From Capsaspora owczarzaki ATCC 30864 (taxonomy: Eukaryota > Opisthokonta > Filasterea), in the NCBI RefSeq assembly GCF_000151315.2, contig NW_011887293.1:1155585-1219584 (forward strand): 64,000 nucleotides of DNA, given 5' to 3'. The notes beneath the pieces are model-generated. The model worked only from the letters and a program-made list of their open reading frames with translations, made no database searches and was not told where the DNA came from. The stretch's first letter is position 1; the number at the start of each line of letters is the position of its first letter. The position numbers and the translations under genes are program-made. Positions 45,034 through 56,436 of this stretch are shown one piece after another.

Positions 45034-46428
45034 GGCACCATTTCTTTGGTTGGCTGACATGTACCAAATTTTGCTCGTCTCTATTGGTGTTTCCTCCATT
45101 TTCAGTGCTCTGTCTTGCTGGGCTGTGCTTTGTTCCCCGCCTCCCCCCCTCCCACCTTTTGACAAAGTCTTTCCATCGGTGCATGCTGGCGATGCGTTGA
45201 GTTTTTGTTTTTTTCGTGTTGATGCTTGGCGTGGTTGTTTGGTTGTTTGTTTTTTTGCTGTGTAGTGTGTTTTGGTACCTAGTGTTGTGCCATTCCTGGT
45301 TTTTTTCTCTGCTTCTAAATGAACCTATTCTTCGAATGCCCTGTGCGCTTTCGATACGCTTTGTGCAGCGTGTTTGGATGGCTGTCTGCAATTTTTTTGT
45401 TTTTCAAACGCGATCAGTTTTTTTTTTTTTTTTATTGCAAGGATTTTTTTTTTTTTTTTTTTTGTGTATGTTGAGATTGTTGCTGCGTTTTTTTTTCCCC
45501 CCCCCTCTCCCTCCCTCGTCCCCCGCTCGCTGCTTGTCCTGTTGACCGTTGCCATACTCCACTTTCTCCGAGCGGCCCACTCTATCACCCTGCTTCTGCG
45601 TTCGCGGGCGTGCCACATCGCCACGGCGGCCATCCCCACATGAAACGCCGTTCAATTCAATTTTTCAAACAATAATTCCTGCTTTTTTTTTTTTTTTTTT
45701 TTCGTTTTTTCGTTTTTGGGTGAGACTGGTTGCGTTGGCTGCATTGGCTGCGGGGCGCCTCTTTCCCGAGCAGACTGGGGAATTCGTTCACGTTGCTCTC
45801 CTCTCTTCTCCTTCCATGACGCTCGTGTCCTGTTGCTTGTTCCTCACCCTGTGCGTTGTCGCAACCGAATCGCTGCCTCTTTTTTTTTTTTTTTTTTTTT
45901 CCCTTCAGATTTCAAAGCTTTTTTTTTTTTTTTTTTTTTGCCCAGTCGTTCATTCGCAAGGGCGCACGGGGAGAAAGGGGGCGACGGGGGGAGCAGGAAG
46001 GAGAACCCCCCAAGACGCTCGATGGCAAATGGGAGTCGGGTGTCTCCAACCAGCGAAGGGGCGGGGAAGGGCGCACACGACTCAATGCAATCCTTCAATC
46101 GCTTGCCATTTTTTCAATCGTTTTTTTTTTTTTTTTCCAGTAGTGTCATATTTCGCAGTGTCTTTTTTTTTTTTTTTTTTTTTTTTTCAATAATAATGGT
46201 TTTTGTTTTGGCTTTTACTTTTTTTTTTTCTTTTTTTTTTTCGCTGATGCGTTTTCGTCGCTGTGCTCGTGTCGTTTGCTCACCCCATGTCATTTTTCGT
46301 TTGACCATTGCCTTGTTTTTTGACAGTTCGTTCCCTTCCCTTCGTCCGTCCGTCCGTCCGTCCGTTCGCTCGCTCGTTCGCTGTGTATCTGTTGATTGTT
46401 TTTCATCTTTTTCTCCTCTTTCTCTCCA
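45034..46428. other. Long intergenic region, rich in T homopolymers
   Basis: 1395 bases between CAB39 and the PKA gene. T-runs of 12-25 lie at about 45418-45433, 45446-45463, 45684-45702, 45880-45900, 45919-45939, 46121-46136 and 46162-46187. A GTCC/GCTC repeat lies at about 46343-46380. Open frames here are made by the T-runs (Phe stretches), and I accept none as a gene. It should hold the CAB39 3' UTR and the PKA promoter and 5' UTR. Confidence 0.55.
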
Positions 46429-48052
46429 ATGTCGTTCTTTAAGAAGAAGGGGAAGGATATTGCCAAGGGCCTCGAGAGCGAGAACGCGCCGACTGCATCG
46501 GGAGGCTCGGAGGACAGCGAAGACTCGGGCTCGGCTGCGCACGCACCGCTGCCGCCTGCAGGCGCGCCCGCTGCTGGAACGCTGGGCAAAAAGTCGCTCG
46601 CCGATTTCGAGCTCCTCGAGACGCTCGGCACGGGCACGTTCGGCCGCGTCTACCTCTCCCGAGACAAGGGCAACAAGAACTTTTACGCCATGAAGGTCTT
46701 GAAAAAGGTCGAGGTCGTCCGTCTCAAGCAAGTCGAGCACATTCAGTCCGAGAAGGACATTCTCTGCGCCATCAACCATCCCTTCATTGTGAATCTGTGA
46801 GTTTCGTCGTCGTCGTCATCCTCGTCATTATCGTTCATGATCACGTTCCCTTGTTGCGATAGCAGAGCACGCTTCACTCATCACACTCGCGAAATCAATC
46901 GCCAAACTCTTGCTCTCTCCGCGTTTCCTTCTTTTCTGCAGATACTGCACGTTCCAGGACGACCGCAACTTGTACATGCTGCTCGAGTACATTTGCGGTG
47001 GCGAGCTCTTCTCGCACCTGCGACGAGCCGTCAAGTTTACAAACGACATGACGCGCTTCTACAGCGCCGAAATAGTACTCGCCATCGAGTATCTCCATAG
47101 CCTCGACATCATCTATCGCGATCTCAAGCCCGAGAATTTGCTGCTCAACACGCAGGGGCACATTAAGATTACCGATTTTGGTTTTGCAAAGAAAGTGGAA
47201 GACAGGTATGTGTGGATTTCGTCTATTGTGTGCTCTGGTTTCCCGCCGTTGTTGCTAGGACACACGCGAATTCTCTCACTGCGCATTTCCTCCCCCCCCC
47301 CCCAAAATCTCCAACGCTCGTTAGAACCTGGACACTGTGCGGCACCCCCGAGTACCTGGCTCCCGAAATCATTCAAAGCAAGGGCCACGGCAAGGCCGTC
47401 GATTGGTGGGCGCTGGGCATTCTAATTTTCGAAATGCTGGCTGGCTACCCACCTTTCTTTGATGACAATCCATTCGGCATCTACGAGAAGATCCTGGCCG
47501 GCAAAGTGGCCTTCCCTCCACATTTCGAGCCTCCGGCGAAGGATCTGGTCAAGAAGTTGCTCACAGCCGATCGCACCAAGCGACTTGGTAACCTTAAGGT
47601 ACAGCTAGCTAGCTTGCGTATCGTTGGTCTCAATAGCAGTCCTTCTCCTCTACTTTGAGGTCGGAGAGAGTTGCACTCGTTTGTTCCTTCGGCGCTGACT
47701 GTTTTTTTTTTTCATTTGATTGTTGCTTTTGTGTGTGTCTTCACTCTAGGCGGGGGCTGATGATGTCAAGAAGGCCAAATGGTTTAAAGGCATTGATTGG
47801 CTCGCATTATACAACCGACAAGTACCGGTGCGTCGAATGCGATCGTCCTCATGCTCTTGGTGGAATGTGTTTGGCAGCTTTGTTGACTTTGTTGGCTGAC
47901 TTTGGACTTTGCGATGACTGTTCCAGGCACCAATCATCCCTGAAATGGCGCATGATGGTGACACGCGAAACTTTGAGAAATACCCAGAGGCCATTGACGA
48001 GTTTAGCACTCCATCCGTGGATCCGTTCAAGGCGCTATTCAAGGACTTTTAA
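46429..48052 (+). CDS. PRKAC: cAMP-dependent protein kinase catalytic subunit
   Basis: AGC-family Ser/Thr kinase. Exons 46429-46796, 46942-47205, 47325-47598, 47750-47827, 47927-48052 give 369 residues in phase. A 55-residue low-complexity N-terminus, longer than in human PKA, precedes the kinase. Landmarks are the glycine loop [10 protein letters not shown] (67-76), Lys89 in [16 protein letters not shown], the catalytic loop [19 protein letters not shown], the activation segment [15 protein letters not shown] with its phosphorylatable Thr (PKA signature), and [18 protein letters not shown]. The C-tail ends FKALFKDF, giving the FxxF hydrophobic motif at the very end that separates PKA from PKC or AKT. 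There is no N-terminal myristoylation glycine: residue 2 is Ser. Confidence 0.95.
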
Positions 48053-48683
48053 GGAGGGCCTTGCCTTTCAACAAACCTGCCGAGTGCTGCCAGATGCGAC
48101 GAGCGCCACACTATTCCACTCAACGTCTTTTTTTTTTCTCTCTCTCTCTCTCTCTCTTATTACTGTCGCTCGCCTCGTTGTTGAACCGCCTTTTTTTTCT
48201 TTTCTGTTATCCGGCGCCTTTCTTTCCGGTTTGCCAATCCCACGACCCCCGTTTCTTTTCTGTGCTGTTGAGTTTTCCCCCCTGAGAAGGGTTGTTGTTT
48301 TTTTAAACTCTCCCAGTGACTTGTGCACATTCTGCTTTGAAGTTTTTGTGTTTGGATGTGCCATTTGACTGGTCTCCGTTTGTTTGTTGTCGTTGTTGTT
48401 GTCGTCGTTGTTGTTGTTGTTGCTGTGCCTTTGTGACCGCTGGTTGTTGCGTTGTCCAAAACCTAACACAAACCATTTTCCCCTTCCCCCTCATTTTCCA
48501 AATCTGCTTTCTCAGTTTTTTTTTTCCTTCTATCCGTTGACTTTCCATTGAATTTGCTGCTGCTCCTTCTCGTTTCGCGCTGTCCCTTTCGCTCGTTGTG
48601 CGCACTTTCCCCGTGTTTTGCCGTTGCGTTAATCAGCGCGCCATCTCTTCTTCACACCAGCTCCAGCTCCAGCTCCACTCCGA
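48053..48683. other. Intergenic PKA-HPS3
   Basis: 631 bases with a TC microsatellite (about 48130-48158), T-runs and a GTT repeat at about 48384-48422. It contains the PKA 3' UTR and the HPS3 5' region. Confidence 0.4.
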
Positions 48684-51600
48684 ATGGTCAAGGTCTTCCT
48701 GTTCCAGCTGTTTGCTGGTGAGCAGGTGCTTGCGCCGGACGTTGAGCCCGTCCAAATTGCGTCTGCCGACGGCGACGTGCTGCTCGTTGCGCTCAAGGAC
48801 GGCCGCATCCAGGCGTTTGACATCCATCCCGATCGTCAGGCCCAGGCGCACGCACAGGCACAGGCGCAGGGCCAAGCATTCGCGACCGAGCAGTCACAAG
48901 ACGACGACGACTTGTCCACCGCCACCCCTACGACTGCCGCCGCCGCCGCTGCTGCCAATGCTGCTGCTGCTGCTGCTGCCAATGCTGCCAATGCTGCTGG
49001 ATCAGGATCAGGATCAAGCAGGCAAACCCGCGCTGGATCGAACGCCGCAGAACCCAACAATCCCAATAATGATGCTGCCTCCGCTTCTGGTGCTGCAGGC
49101 CCACCCCGAGCACCGCTGGTGGCGATCGAATTCTGGACAGTCTCGCCACGCATCCTCAAGCTGCTGTATGTGGCTGCACTCGATGCTGTGCTGACGGTCG
49201 AGCTGACAACAACCGAGGTTTTGGCGCCAGCGCCCCCGTCTGCGCGAGCGTCAGCAACGAGCGTCACGACGTACACAATCGAGGCCAGGCTGTACACTGG
49301 CTGGCGCGATGGCATCCATCCGCTCAAGCACCACACCACGAACGCCTCAAACGTGATGAGCGAGGGCGAGGGTGCTGCGCAGCACGCCAACCAGCCCGTG
49401 CAGGGCTACGAGTCCTTCCCAGACGTCCGCACGCTGGCCTCCTCAACCTTCACGACAACAACGCCCACCACGAGTGGAACAACCGGCAGCACACCTGCTA
49501 CGACCTCGGCGTCGCTGGCGTCGACCACCATGTCCTCGTCAACGTTCAACACTTCGTCGTCCGTGGGAGGCCTTGGCGCCAGCAGCATTGCCGGGAGCGT
49601 CGCGAATCCAGCGTCTGCCATCGCGGCATCAGTGCAGTCTGTGATGCGCGCCATCGCAACGTGCTCAACGATGGGTCACGTTGCCATCGCGGCAGGCTCA
49701 ACCATCAGCGTTTTTGCCGCGATTCCTGCTGACACGGTTCCCATGGATTCTGCCGAGTATGCTGCTCTTCCGCAGCACCAGCCACGTGCGCGCAGCCACA
49801 GTCGTGGCAGCCGCGCCGCCGCACCTTCACTACTCCGAGGACTGGCGCGCCCGCCTCGTCTGCTTCATGTTCTGACAATCGAGTCTCGGTGGACAATCTC
49901 TTCGCTCGCCATTTCCGGCGATACGCTTGCCTATGCTTCCAATGCAGAGGTGAAAGTACTGCGACTCGACCTCGAGCGGCGTCGTGTGCAGTCCATTCCC
50001 GCGTCCGCGGCTCTTCCGTCGGCCGCTCCCCCCAGCTTGCCATTTGGAAGCAGCGGAGTTTCCAAATCCGCTTCGCATCTGTCCCTCGACTCGACAGGAT
50101 CTTCCGCGGCTCCAGGTGGCCAGCCGCCGACCACATCTTCAGCACCAACGCCGTTGGCACCCCTGCTCGCCATGTCGCTTGCCTTGGAGAGCGCCGAGAC
50201 CACTGCGCCGACTGCGCCGATCGTCGACGTGCACTATTCCCAATGCGACTTTGACGCTTCCGGCACTGCTCAGCAGCGTCACCAGGTGATGCTACTTCCT
50301 TCAACAGGCGATTCGAGCGGCTCAAGTCCATCGTCGTCGTCGTCGTCGTCGCCAAATTCCCCAGCTGCCTCGGTCGTGTTGGCGAACGCTGGATTCACGC
50401 GTGGTCCGCGACTCGACACCTTTGAGCATCTGGGACCTCGTGTGATCAGTGATCACGGCGTCACTGTGGTCCCCAGTGCCACGACACTTGGGTTTGTCTT
50501 GCGGCAATGTGTCTTGCTCTTACACAAGCGATTTTCTGCCGATGCTCGTCTGCACTCGCTAGCCTTGCTGCCCGAATACGGACGCAGCATGTCCGGCACC
50601 TCCGCCAGCATTTCATCGACCAATCCGGCGTCGGGCCTCGTGCTTGGAAATGCTTCCCCGTTGTCGGCCAAAACTGCAGGGCGATCGCCGCAGGTTGGGG
50701 CCGTTGCCCATGGACACGGCACTGTCTCAACGCTGATTTCTGCTTCAGCGCTCGCGGATGATTCGATCGCAGGGCTGCGCTGCTTTATTTCTGAAGCACG
50801 ACAAGGCCACTTGTTTGATCTCGCGCAACCGGGCCTGATCTGTGCGTACTCGTACACGAGCAATGTTTCTCGTGTGCACATTAGCTCTCTCTTCTTGCAC
50901 GCAATCGCCGAAACCGGCCTGGAGACGTATACGCTGCGCAGTTCGTGGGTTCGCCATCGCGAGCCCACTGTGCCCGACGTGTGTCTTCTCGGCCTCAACC
51001 CGTTCATTGGACTTCGCGCAGTCGTGTCGACCGACCACTCTGTCGTCGTTCTATCCAAAATGAACACGGGATCCTCGCGGCTGGAGGCCGAAAAGCACTC
51101 GAGATCCTCGCGTGCTTCGATCGCCCCAACAGGAGCTCCGCGCGCGACGCGTGACTGCAGCTGGAATGTCTACATTCTGCACATGACCAAGTTGCCCGAG
51201 CTGTACACCGAGATGACCACCAGCGCATCATCCTATCTTCAGAGCAACGCCCGGTTTTACCACCAGCTTCTTCTCGAGGGCTTCCTCTTGTTGCAGGCTG
51301 GCGCTTCTTTGCGCTTCCGACGTCCTCAGACCACATCGACAACGCGGCCATTCTGCATTCTGGGTCGCCACGGGTCGTTCGACAGCCTTGATAGCTTGGA
51401 TGTCACCCCGCAGCCAGCTGTTGTTGTTGGGTCGTCCCGCTCGCGCAGCTCGAGCAGCGCGGCGCACTCTCAGCTCGCTCCTCCATCCGACGCTACTGCT
51501 GACAACAATACAATGGTCCAGCTGGACGCCTTGTTGCGTGCGGCCGCTGCGCTGCTTGGCAAGTACTTTACCGACCTGATCAACCCCGATTATCTGCGTG

Positions 51601-53735
51601 GCGCGCGCTACTATGCCATGTCGGAAGTCCCCATGTCGCACATTTTACGCCTCATGCTACCAGAGCTGGCAAGCAGCACTGGCGAGCAGGATTACTTTGT
51701 GGATGCTGGCTCGCAGCAGGCCTTGGCGGCGGTGGAATACTTTAATCACGTTCTCTTGTCCACTGCATCGGAAGGCGTCAGTCTCGTGGCTGGCGCTGCT
51801 GGCACAGGTGCCAACTCCAGGCTTTCGCACGCTCAACTGATGGAGCGCTTTCCGATTGTGGCCAGCTTGCTTGCCCGCTTGGCGTCCTCTTCCTCAGTTC
51901 AAAGCGACATGGAAAGCGCGTCCCTCGGCAACCGCATTCTGTGCATCTATCGGCATGCGGCTCCGACGCTCCTGTCTAGGCTGCTGCTAGACTCGCGCTT
52001 GCACTCGCTGTGCCGCTTTTCGCCCACCTATGCGCTTCGCCTGTTGGAGGACGTGATTGCCCGGCGCGCCCAACACGTCCCGCTCAGCGCGCTGACTTCC
52101 AGCCAGGGTGCCAGCCAAGGCCAGCAGGCCAGTCAGGCGCACCAACAGCCAGTCATCATCCAGAACTACATGGCACTCACGCGGCAAGACACGTTCGCTG
52201 TCGCGTCGCTTCATCTGGCCTTGGGCCGTTGGGAGCCCGCTCGCAAAACTCTAATGTCCCTCGACCGCGAGTATCTCATCACAATGCTGGTGGCCCGCCC
52301 AGAGTTGCTCTGGCAACCCATTTGCGCGCCAGCAGTGTCATCGTCGGCAGCACGTCGGAAGAGCACATCGGCCGCCAGCGCCGGGTCTGCCGCTGAGCCG
52401 ACTGCCTCTGCCGCGGCCACCATCGACGACAATCCCCTGACTTACATTGCCTCCGTTGTGCGTCACCCCTCGGTCGAGCTTTCCATGGCACTAAGTCAGC
52501 AACGCGAGACGGTGGCTCTGGGCCATTTGCTTCGCCGCGAGCTGCCCAACACTCTGTTGGAGACCCTGCTGCGTCTCGGGACGCGCATTTCGCTTGCCGA
52601 CGCCCTCGCCATGCTTCGTACCTATGTTTCGCTTGACCATGCGGGCAAGGCCATTCCACGCTTGCTGGCAACAAGTGCGGTACCGCAGCACCCGGTTCTT
52701 CTGGACTGCGACGATGTTGAGACGCGCCAGCTCGTCATGTCCTACCTCGAGGCGATGCTGCCGACCATTCTTGCATCGACGTCGCTGCCCCTTTATCTGA
52801 GTCCGGAAAGCGACGCCGACCTCACCGGTCCCCCGCCGATTGGCTCTGCGCTCGATGTGTCCCTGCCCTACTTTATGACGCTCTTGTATCTCTACCTGGA
52901 GCAGCTCTCTGCAGCAATCGCCCGTTCGCACCAGCCCAACAAGCCGCTCGAACAGCAAACAGCACTCGAACAGCTCCATCCCATCATGCCGCAGCAGGAT
53001 GCGCAGAACGCTGTTTGGGATGTGGAGTCGCTCGTCACGAAGACGCTCACCCTCATGACGCACCGACAAATTACCCCCAATGTGGCACGTGCGCTCCTCG
53101 CTCTGGTTCGGCACCACAGCATTCCGACCTGGCAGCGCGCGGAAGGCGCCGCCGATCTCAAGGGCAACACCATGCTCACAGGCATCTCCTCGCTCTCCTT
53201 GCGCGGCCGCCTGCAATTCGACTTGTTGTGCCTGCCCTTGGTCGGACAGCTGGATGTCGCTGTCAGCCATGTCATTCGATTTTGTCCGTCCTTCCTCACT
53301 GACTACCTCAAGTTGTTTGCGACCGATTTGAGCGACTGGCAACATGCCCTTGAGCGGATGCTTGCTGCCATCTCGGCCATTGCTGCGTCTTTTGGATCCG
53401 ATTCCCCAACAGACGATGCCTTGTCGGCCGGCTCCAATCGCCAGCAACAAGGCAAGCAGCAACCAGCCGACACTTCAGGAAACCTGCCTGCAGAGACGCA
53501 CCTCGAGGCTGCCAATCTCTGCGACTCTGAGCTCCATCGTGCTGTGCTGGTGACTTCGTACTTTTCCATGCTCGAACATCTGTCTGCAACACTTGAACCG
53601 GGCAAGTTCTTGCCCCTCTTGCCTGCGCACGGCTCGATGCAAGTCTTCCTCCCGTACATTATGCGCTGTTTCCAGGCTTTCTCTGCCTCGGCTCTCAAGC
53701 AAACTATGGCGCGCTCCGCTCTTGATCTGTCTTGA
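48684..53735 (+). CDS. HPS3: HPS3, BLOC-2 complex subunit
   Basis: In animals HPS3, HPS5 and HPS6 form BLOC-2, which tethers endosomal carriers to lysosome-related organelles. Intronless, 1683 residues (human about 1004). The size difference comes from Ala/Ser/Thr/Gln low-complexity insertions. Matches, in the same order as human HPS3: the N-terminus MVKVFLFQLFAGEQVLAPDV with DVLLVALKDGRIQAFDI; a beta-propeller-like region; LLHKRFSADARLHSLALLPE; LGLNPFIGLRAVVSTDHSVV; SWNVYILHMTKLPELYTEMT; FYHQLLLEGFLLLQAGASL; PYFMTLLYLYLEQL; and near the end LEPGKFLPLLPAHGSMQVFL with PYIMRC. The C-terminal half is helical. This is the only good family match I can find, judged by eye from memory of the human protein. 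A profile search would settle it. Confidence 0.85.
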   Translation: MVKVFLFQLFAGEQVLAPDVEPVQIASADGDVLLVALKDGRIQAFDIHPDRQAQAHAQAQAQGQAFATEQSQDDDDLSTATPTTAAAAAAANAAAAAAANAANAAGSGSGSSRQTRAGSNAAEPNNPNNDAASASGAAGPPRAPLVAIEFWTVSPRILKLLYVAALDAVLTVELTTTEVLAPAPPSARASATSVTTYTIEARLYTGWRDGIHPLKHHTTNASNVMSEGEGAAQHANQPVQGYESFPDVRTLASSTFTTTTPTTSGTTGSTPATTSASLASTTMSSSTFNTSSSVGGLGASSIAGSVANPASAIAASVQSVMRAIATCSTMGHVAIAAGSTISVFAAIPADTVPMDSAEYAALPQHQPRARSHSRGSRAAAPSLLRGLARPPRLLHVLTIESRWTISSLAISGDTLAYASNAEVKVLRLDLERRRVQSIPASAALPSAAPPSLPFGSSGVSKSASHLSLDSTGSSAAPGGQPPTTSSAPTPLAPLLAMSLALESAETTAPTAPIVDVHYSQCDFDASGTAQQRHQVMLLPSTGDSSGSSPSSSSSSSPNSPAASVVLANAGFTRGPRLDTFEHLGPRVISDHGVTVVPSATTLGFVLRQCVLLLHKRFSADARLHSLALLPEYGRSMSGTSASISSTNPASGLVLGNASPLSAKTAGRSPQVGAVAHGHGTVSTLISASALADDSIAGLRCFISEARQGHLFDLAQPGLICAYSYTSNVSRVHISSLFLHAIAETGLETYTLRSSWVRHREPTVPDVCLLGLNPFIGLRAVVSTDHSVVVLSKMNTGSSRLEAEKHSRSSRASIAPTGAPRATRDCSWNVYILHMTKLPELYTEMTTSASSYLQSNARFYHQLLLEGFLLLQAGASLRFRRPQTTSTTRPFCILGRHGSFDSLDSLDVTPQPAVVVGSSRSRSSSSAAHSQLAPPSDATADNNTMVQLDALLRAAAALLGKYFTDLINPDYLRGARYYAMSEVPMSHILRLMLPELASSTGEQDYFVDAGSQQALAAVEYFNHVLLSTASEGVSLVAGAAGTGANSRLSHAQLMERFPIVASLLARLASSSSVQSDMESASLGNRILCIYRHAAPTLLSRLLLDSRLHSLCRFSPTYALRLLEDVIARRAQHVPLSALTSSQGASQGQQASQAHQQPVIIQNYMALTRQDTFAVASLHLALGRWEPARKTLMSLDREYLITMLVARPELLWQPICAPAVSSSAARRKSTSAASAGSAAEPTASAAATIDDNPLTYIASVVRHPSVELSMALSQQRETVALGHLLRRELPNTLLETLLRLGTRISLADALAMLRTYVSLDHAGKAIPRLLATSAVPQHPVLLDCDDVETRQLVMSYLEAMLPTILASTSLPLYLSPESDADLTGPPPIGSALDVSLPYFMTLLYLYLEQLSAAIARSHQPNKPLEQQTALEQLHPIMPQQDAQNAVWDVESLVTKTLTLMTHRQITPNVARALLALVRHHSIPTWQRAEGAADLKGNTMLTGISSLSLRGRLQFDLLCLPLVGQLDVAVSHVIRFCPSFLTDYLKLFATDLSDWQHALERMLAAISAIAASFGSDSPTDDALSAGSNRQQQGKQQPADTSGNLPAETHLEAANLCDSELHRAVLVTSYFSMLEHLSATLEPGKFLPLLPAHGSMQVFLPYIMRCFQAFSASALKQTMARSALDLS

Positions 53736-53946
53736 GTGCCTTTCTCTTGCAGGTTGTTGCTCAACCAATCCTTTTTTTGCGTTGTTTTCATTAAACGAAT
53801 GTATTGAATTCTGGAGCATTATGCTAGCTTTGACGAAAAGATCATCACCTTCCCTCCGACATGATCTTCTGTTACGATATGCGCGTGAAATAATTCCTTC
53901 ATCTGTTGCCAACAAAGTGTCGGGTGAATATCCTACAAACGCCTCA

Positions 53947-56234
53947 TCAAAATATGCGCCCATTCCCCCCCCCCCGCAGCAAGTCGTCCTGCCTTACCAA
54001 CGAATAGTTTCGCACAAACAAAAATGGTTCAATGTCTGGGAAGAGGCTGTCAAACAGCACAATGTGAGATGGAGGCACGAAGCCTGCGGCGTCGAATTGG
54101 TTTTGCAAATGCAGCAACGGATTTTCGTAAAAGGCGGCAACTTCATTGCGCCCAAATTGTCTGATACACACCAGAAAAGCAGGGTAAGTACCAGCCATAG
54201 CTTGTGAAGCACAAAAATACGGAAACCAGTAGCCTTACGGAGGTGGACATTCGAGGAACGACATTGAGACATTCTCAAAGTGCAGATGACTGTAGTATGG
54301 CGTAGAGTGACAGGGCATGAGGAAGAGCACATGAGACACCCGCCCCTGTGAGGCTTCAGTCCGTAGCTCTTGCATCACGTCAATCGTCCCTCGCTGGTGC
54401 ACCAGGCTCGTGTACAGCGCCAGTGGTGCCGACACCAAAACCAAGAACGCAATGCAGAGTTTGACTAGCGTTGTCAAAAGTAGTCAGTGGGTCAACACCA
54501 TGTGAACCAAACAAAAGAAAAGCCCCCCAAACGAAAGCCATGAGCACAAAAAAGATCAACAAACAAACCGTGACTGTGCTCGCTTACCCGTGCGAGGCCG
54601 GGCCAGTTCCAAAGTGCTGCCACAAAGACACGCAACCAGCGGCAGGAGAGGAAGAACGAAACGAAACTCTTTGTGGGGTTGCAACGAAAGCGCTGCAACC
54701 GTGGCTGTGATGAGGAGGAGCAGCCAGCGGTTTGCTGCCTTGTCGGTTGGACGCATCGACTTGTCGAAAAGAGAAAGCCAAGCCCCACGAGCAAAGGGCA
54801 CAATGAGGGGCCCCTGCACAGCGGGAAGACCCTGCGACCAGTACCAATGCCATGCATGAACTCCATAAAAGGAGGCAGCGTTCGTGAGCAAGTTGAAGCG
54901 CAGAAAGTTGAGCTGAACAAAGACGAGCTCTTGGTAAAAGATGTAGTCGAGGGCGGTTGCCGCACCGAGTGCAAGCATTCTATGAGAAGTGTTTGATTTT
55001 CAAGGTCAAAAATGAGCGCCAGCCTTGAACGAAGTAAACAGGCAAAGAAGGTTGGCAAGAACCCTACCCAACCACAAGCGCTTGGCTGACCAATCGGAGG
55101 AAACCAGCAAAGCGAAAGGTCCACAAGTGATGGAGAACCACTACAATCCACAGGATGGCACTTGTCGGACGCAGCAAGGTGGTGACTGCCGCGGCTGCCA
55201 GGGCCTTGTGAAAGCTACCGGCGGGACAAACAAAACAATGAGAAGATACATCCAAACAATTTGGTTGGTGCTGCCAGGCAGGCCATCGAGTGCTCAGTGT
55301 CGCAACATACTCAATATCCTTTGGGAGAGGCTGGGAGGGCGATGGCAACGGCCAGTAGTACAGCGCAATGACTGTTCCCACCGCTTCCATCGAGTTGGAA
55401 AGAGTTCGGCACATTGTGTAAAATCCAAACCATGCTGTCAGATGACAAACAAGCTGACCAGAGTCCCACAACCGCAATAAGCACAGGGATAATCCTCGTT
55501 GACATCTTCGGACCAAAGCAAAATTTACCGCCAGATTTGCAGCTCGCCGGCTATTTCCATACAGTTTGAATGCGAGCCGGTAGACGTAGCAATCTCCCAC
55601 GCTCGCAATCACGGCTTGCAAGAGGCGCGGAGCCACCACCTGCGCCAAGAAGATGGTTATTGTTTTTTTGTTGTGTGTGAGATGAAACAACCACCACAAG
55701 AGGAGAGGGAGTTTCAGAATCTCAGAACCAGATTCACAATCCTTCTTCCCACTCATGCCCTTTGTTTCATTCTCCAGCCAGCCACATAGCCAAGAAAAAA
55801 CCCCTACAATTAACTCTGGCAGCCACTCTGTTGGAGCCAGCTTCTGCAGGAGCAGGTTGAGAGCAGCAAACACAGCAGGGTGCAAGAATCCGCGCAGCTT
55901 GCCGTCCGTCCACTCCCACGTCAAGTAGCCATACCTGATTTGAAGTGAGCCAAGGATAGTGTAAACTGTGAGTGCACAGTCGTCGGACGCTTCGCTCGAT
56001 CGTCGCGTGGACTGAATCGCTCCAAGCAACTCGCCGTCATCAGCAAATCTCGACGCGAACAATCCTATCCTACCCAAAGACGGAGCGATGCGCGACTTCG
56101 AGCGATTGCCAGTACTCGTCAGGCACGAACGACGTCTGAGTCAACAGCGCATTGACGAGCCGGAACACGACGATCGCAGCCACGACAGACCGGCGCGGCC
56201 ACGGAGAATGGTGCGCGCGCCAGATTGTCGCCAT
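53947..56234 (-). CDS. PIGB: GPI mannosyltransferase 3 (PIG-B/Gpi10), GT22 family
   Basis: Adds the third mannose to the GPI anchor in the ER lumen from dolichol-phosphate-mannose. Exons in transcript order: 56234-56074, 55934-55808, 55639-55529, 55453-55311, 55214-55068, 54979-54588, 54464-54239, 54160-53947, in phase, 506 residues. [20 protein letters not shown] followed by GYGYLTWEW is the GT22 N-terminal signature with the acidic catalytic pair. [45 protein letters not shown] and [18 protein letters not shown] (the HKExRF motif) follow, with about ten membrane helices. After FLECPPP comes [20 protein letters not shown], as in PIGB tails. The extreme C-terminus ([15 protein letters not shown]) does not match human and includes a G-run, so the last exon is uncertain. 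An ATG at 56300 would add 22 residues. Confidence 0.88.
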
Positions 56235-56436
56235 CTCGCTCCAATCACTCACTCGAAGCAGTGTCGGTTGCAAAGAAAAAAAATGGACTAAAACCAGCAC
56301 GAAACAGAAACGTTTGTAGGAAAAAAATATAGAGTGGACTTGATGGACGAATCGAACAGAAACGTTGACATTTTTTTAACTTCAAGGCATCAGAACAACA
56401 ACTAATACAGTACAAAAATCCTCAGACAAACAGCAC

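Noticed and set aside
45400-46400. Long open frames rich in Phe or Lys
   Set aside because: They are created by T or A homopolymers in both strands and have no domain content.
53736-53946. Further 3' exon of PIGB between 53736 and 53946
   Set aside because: An open stretch continues toward HPS3, but its residues do not resemble the PIGB C-terminus, so I ended the gene at the first in-phase stop.
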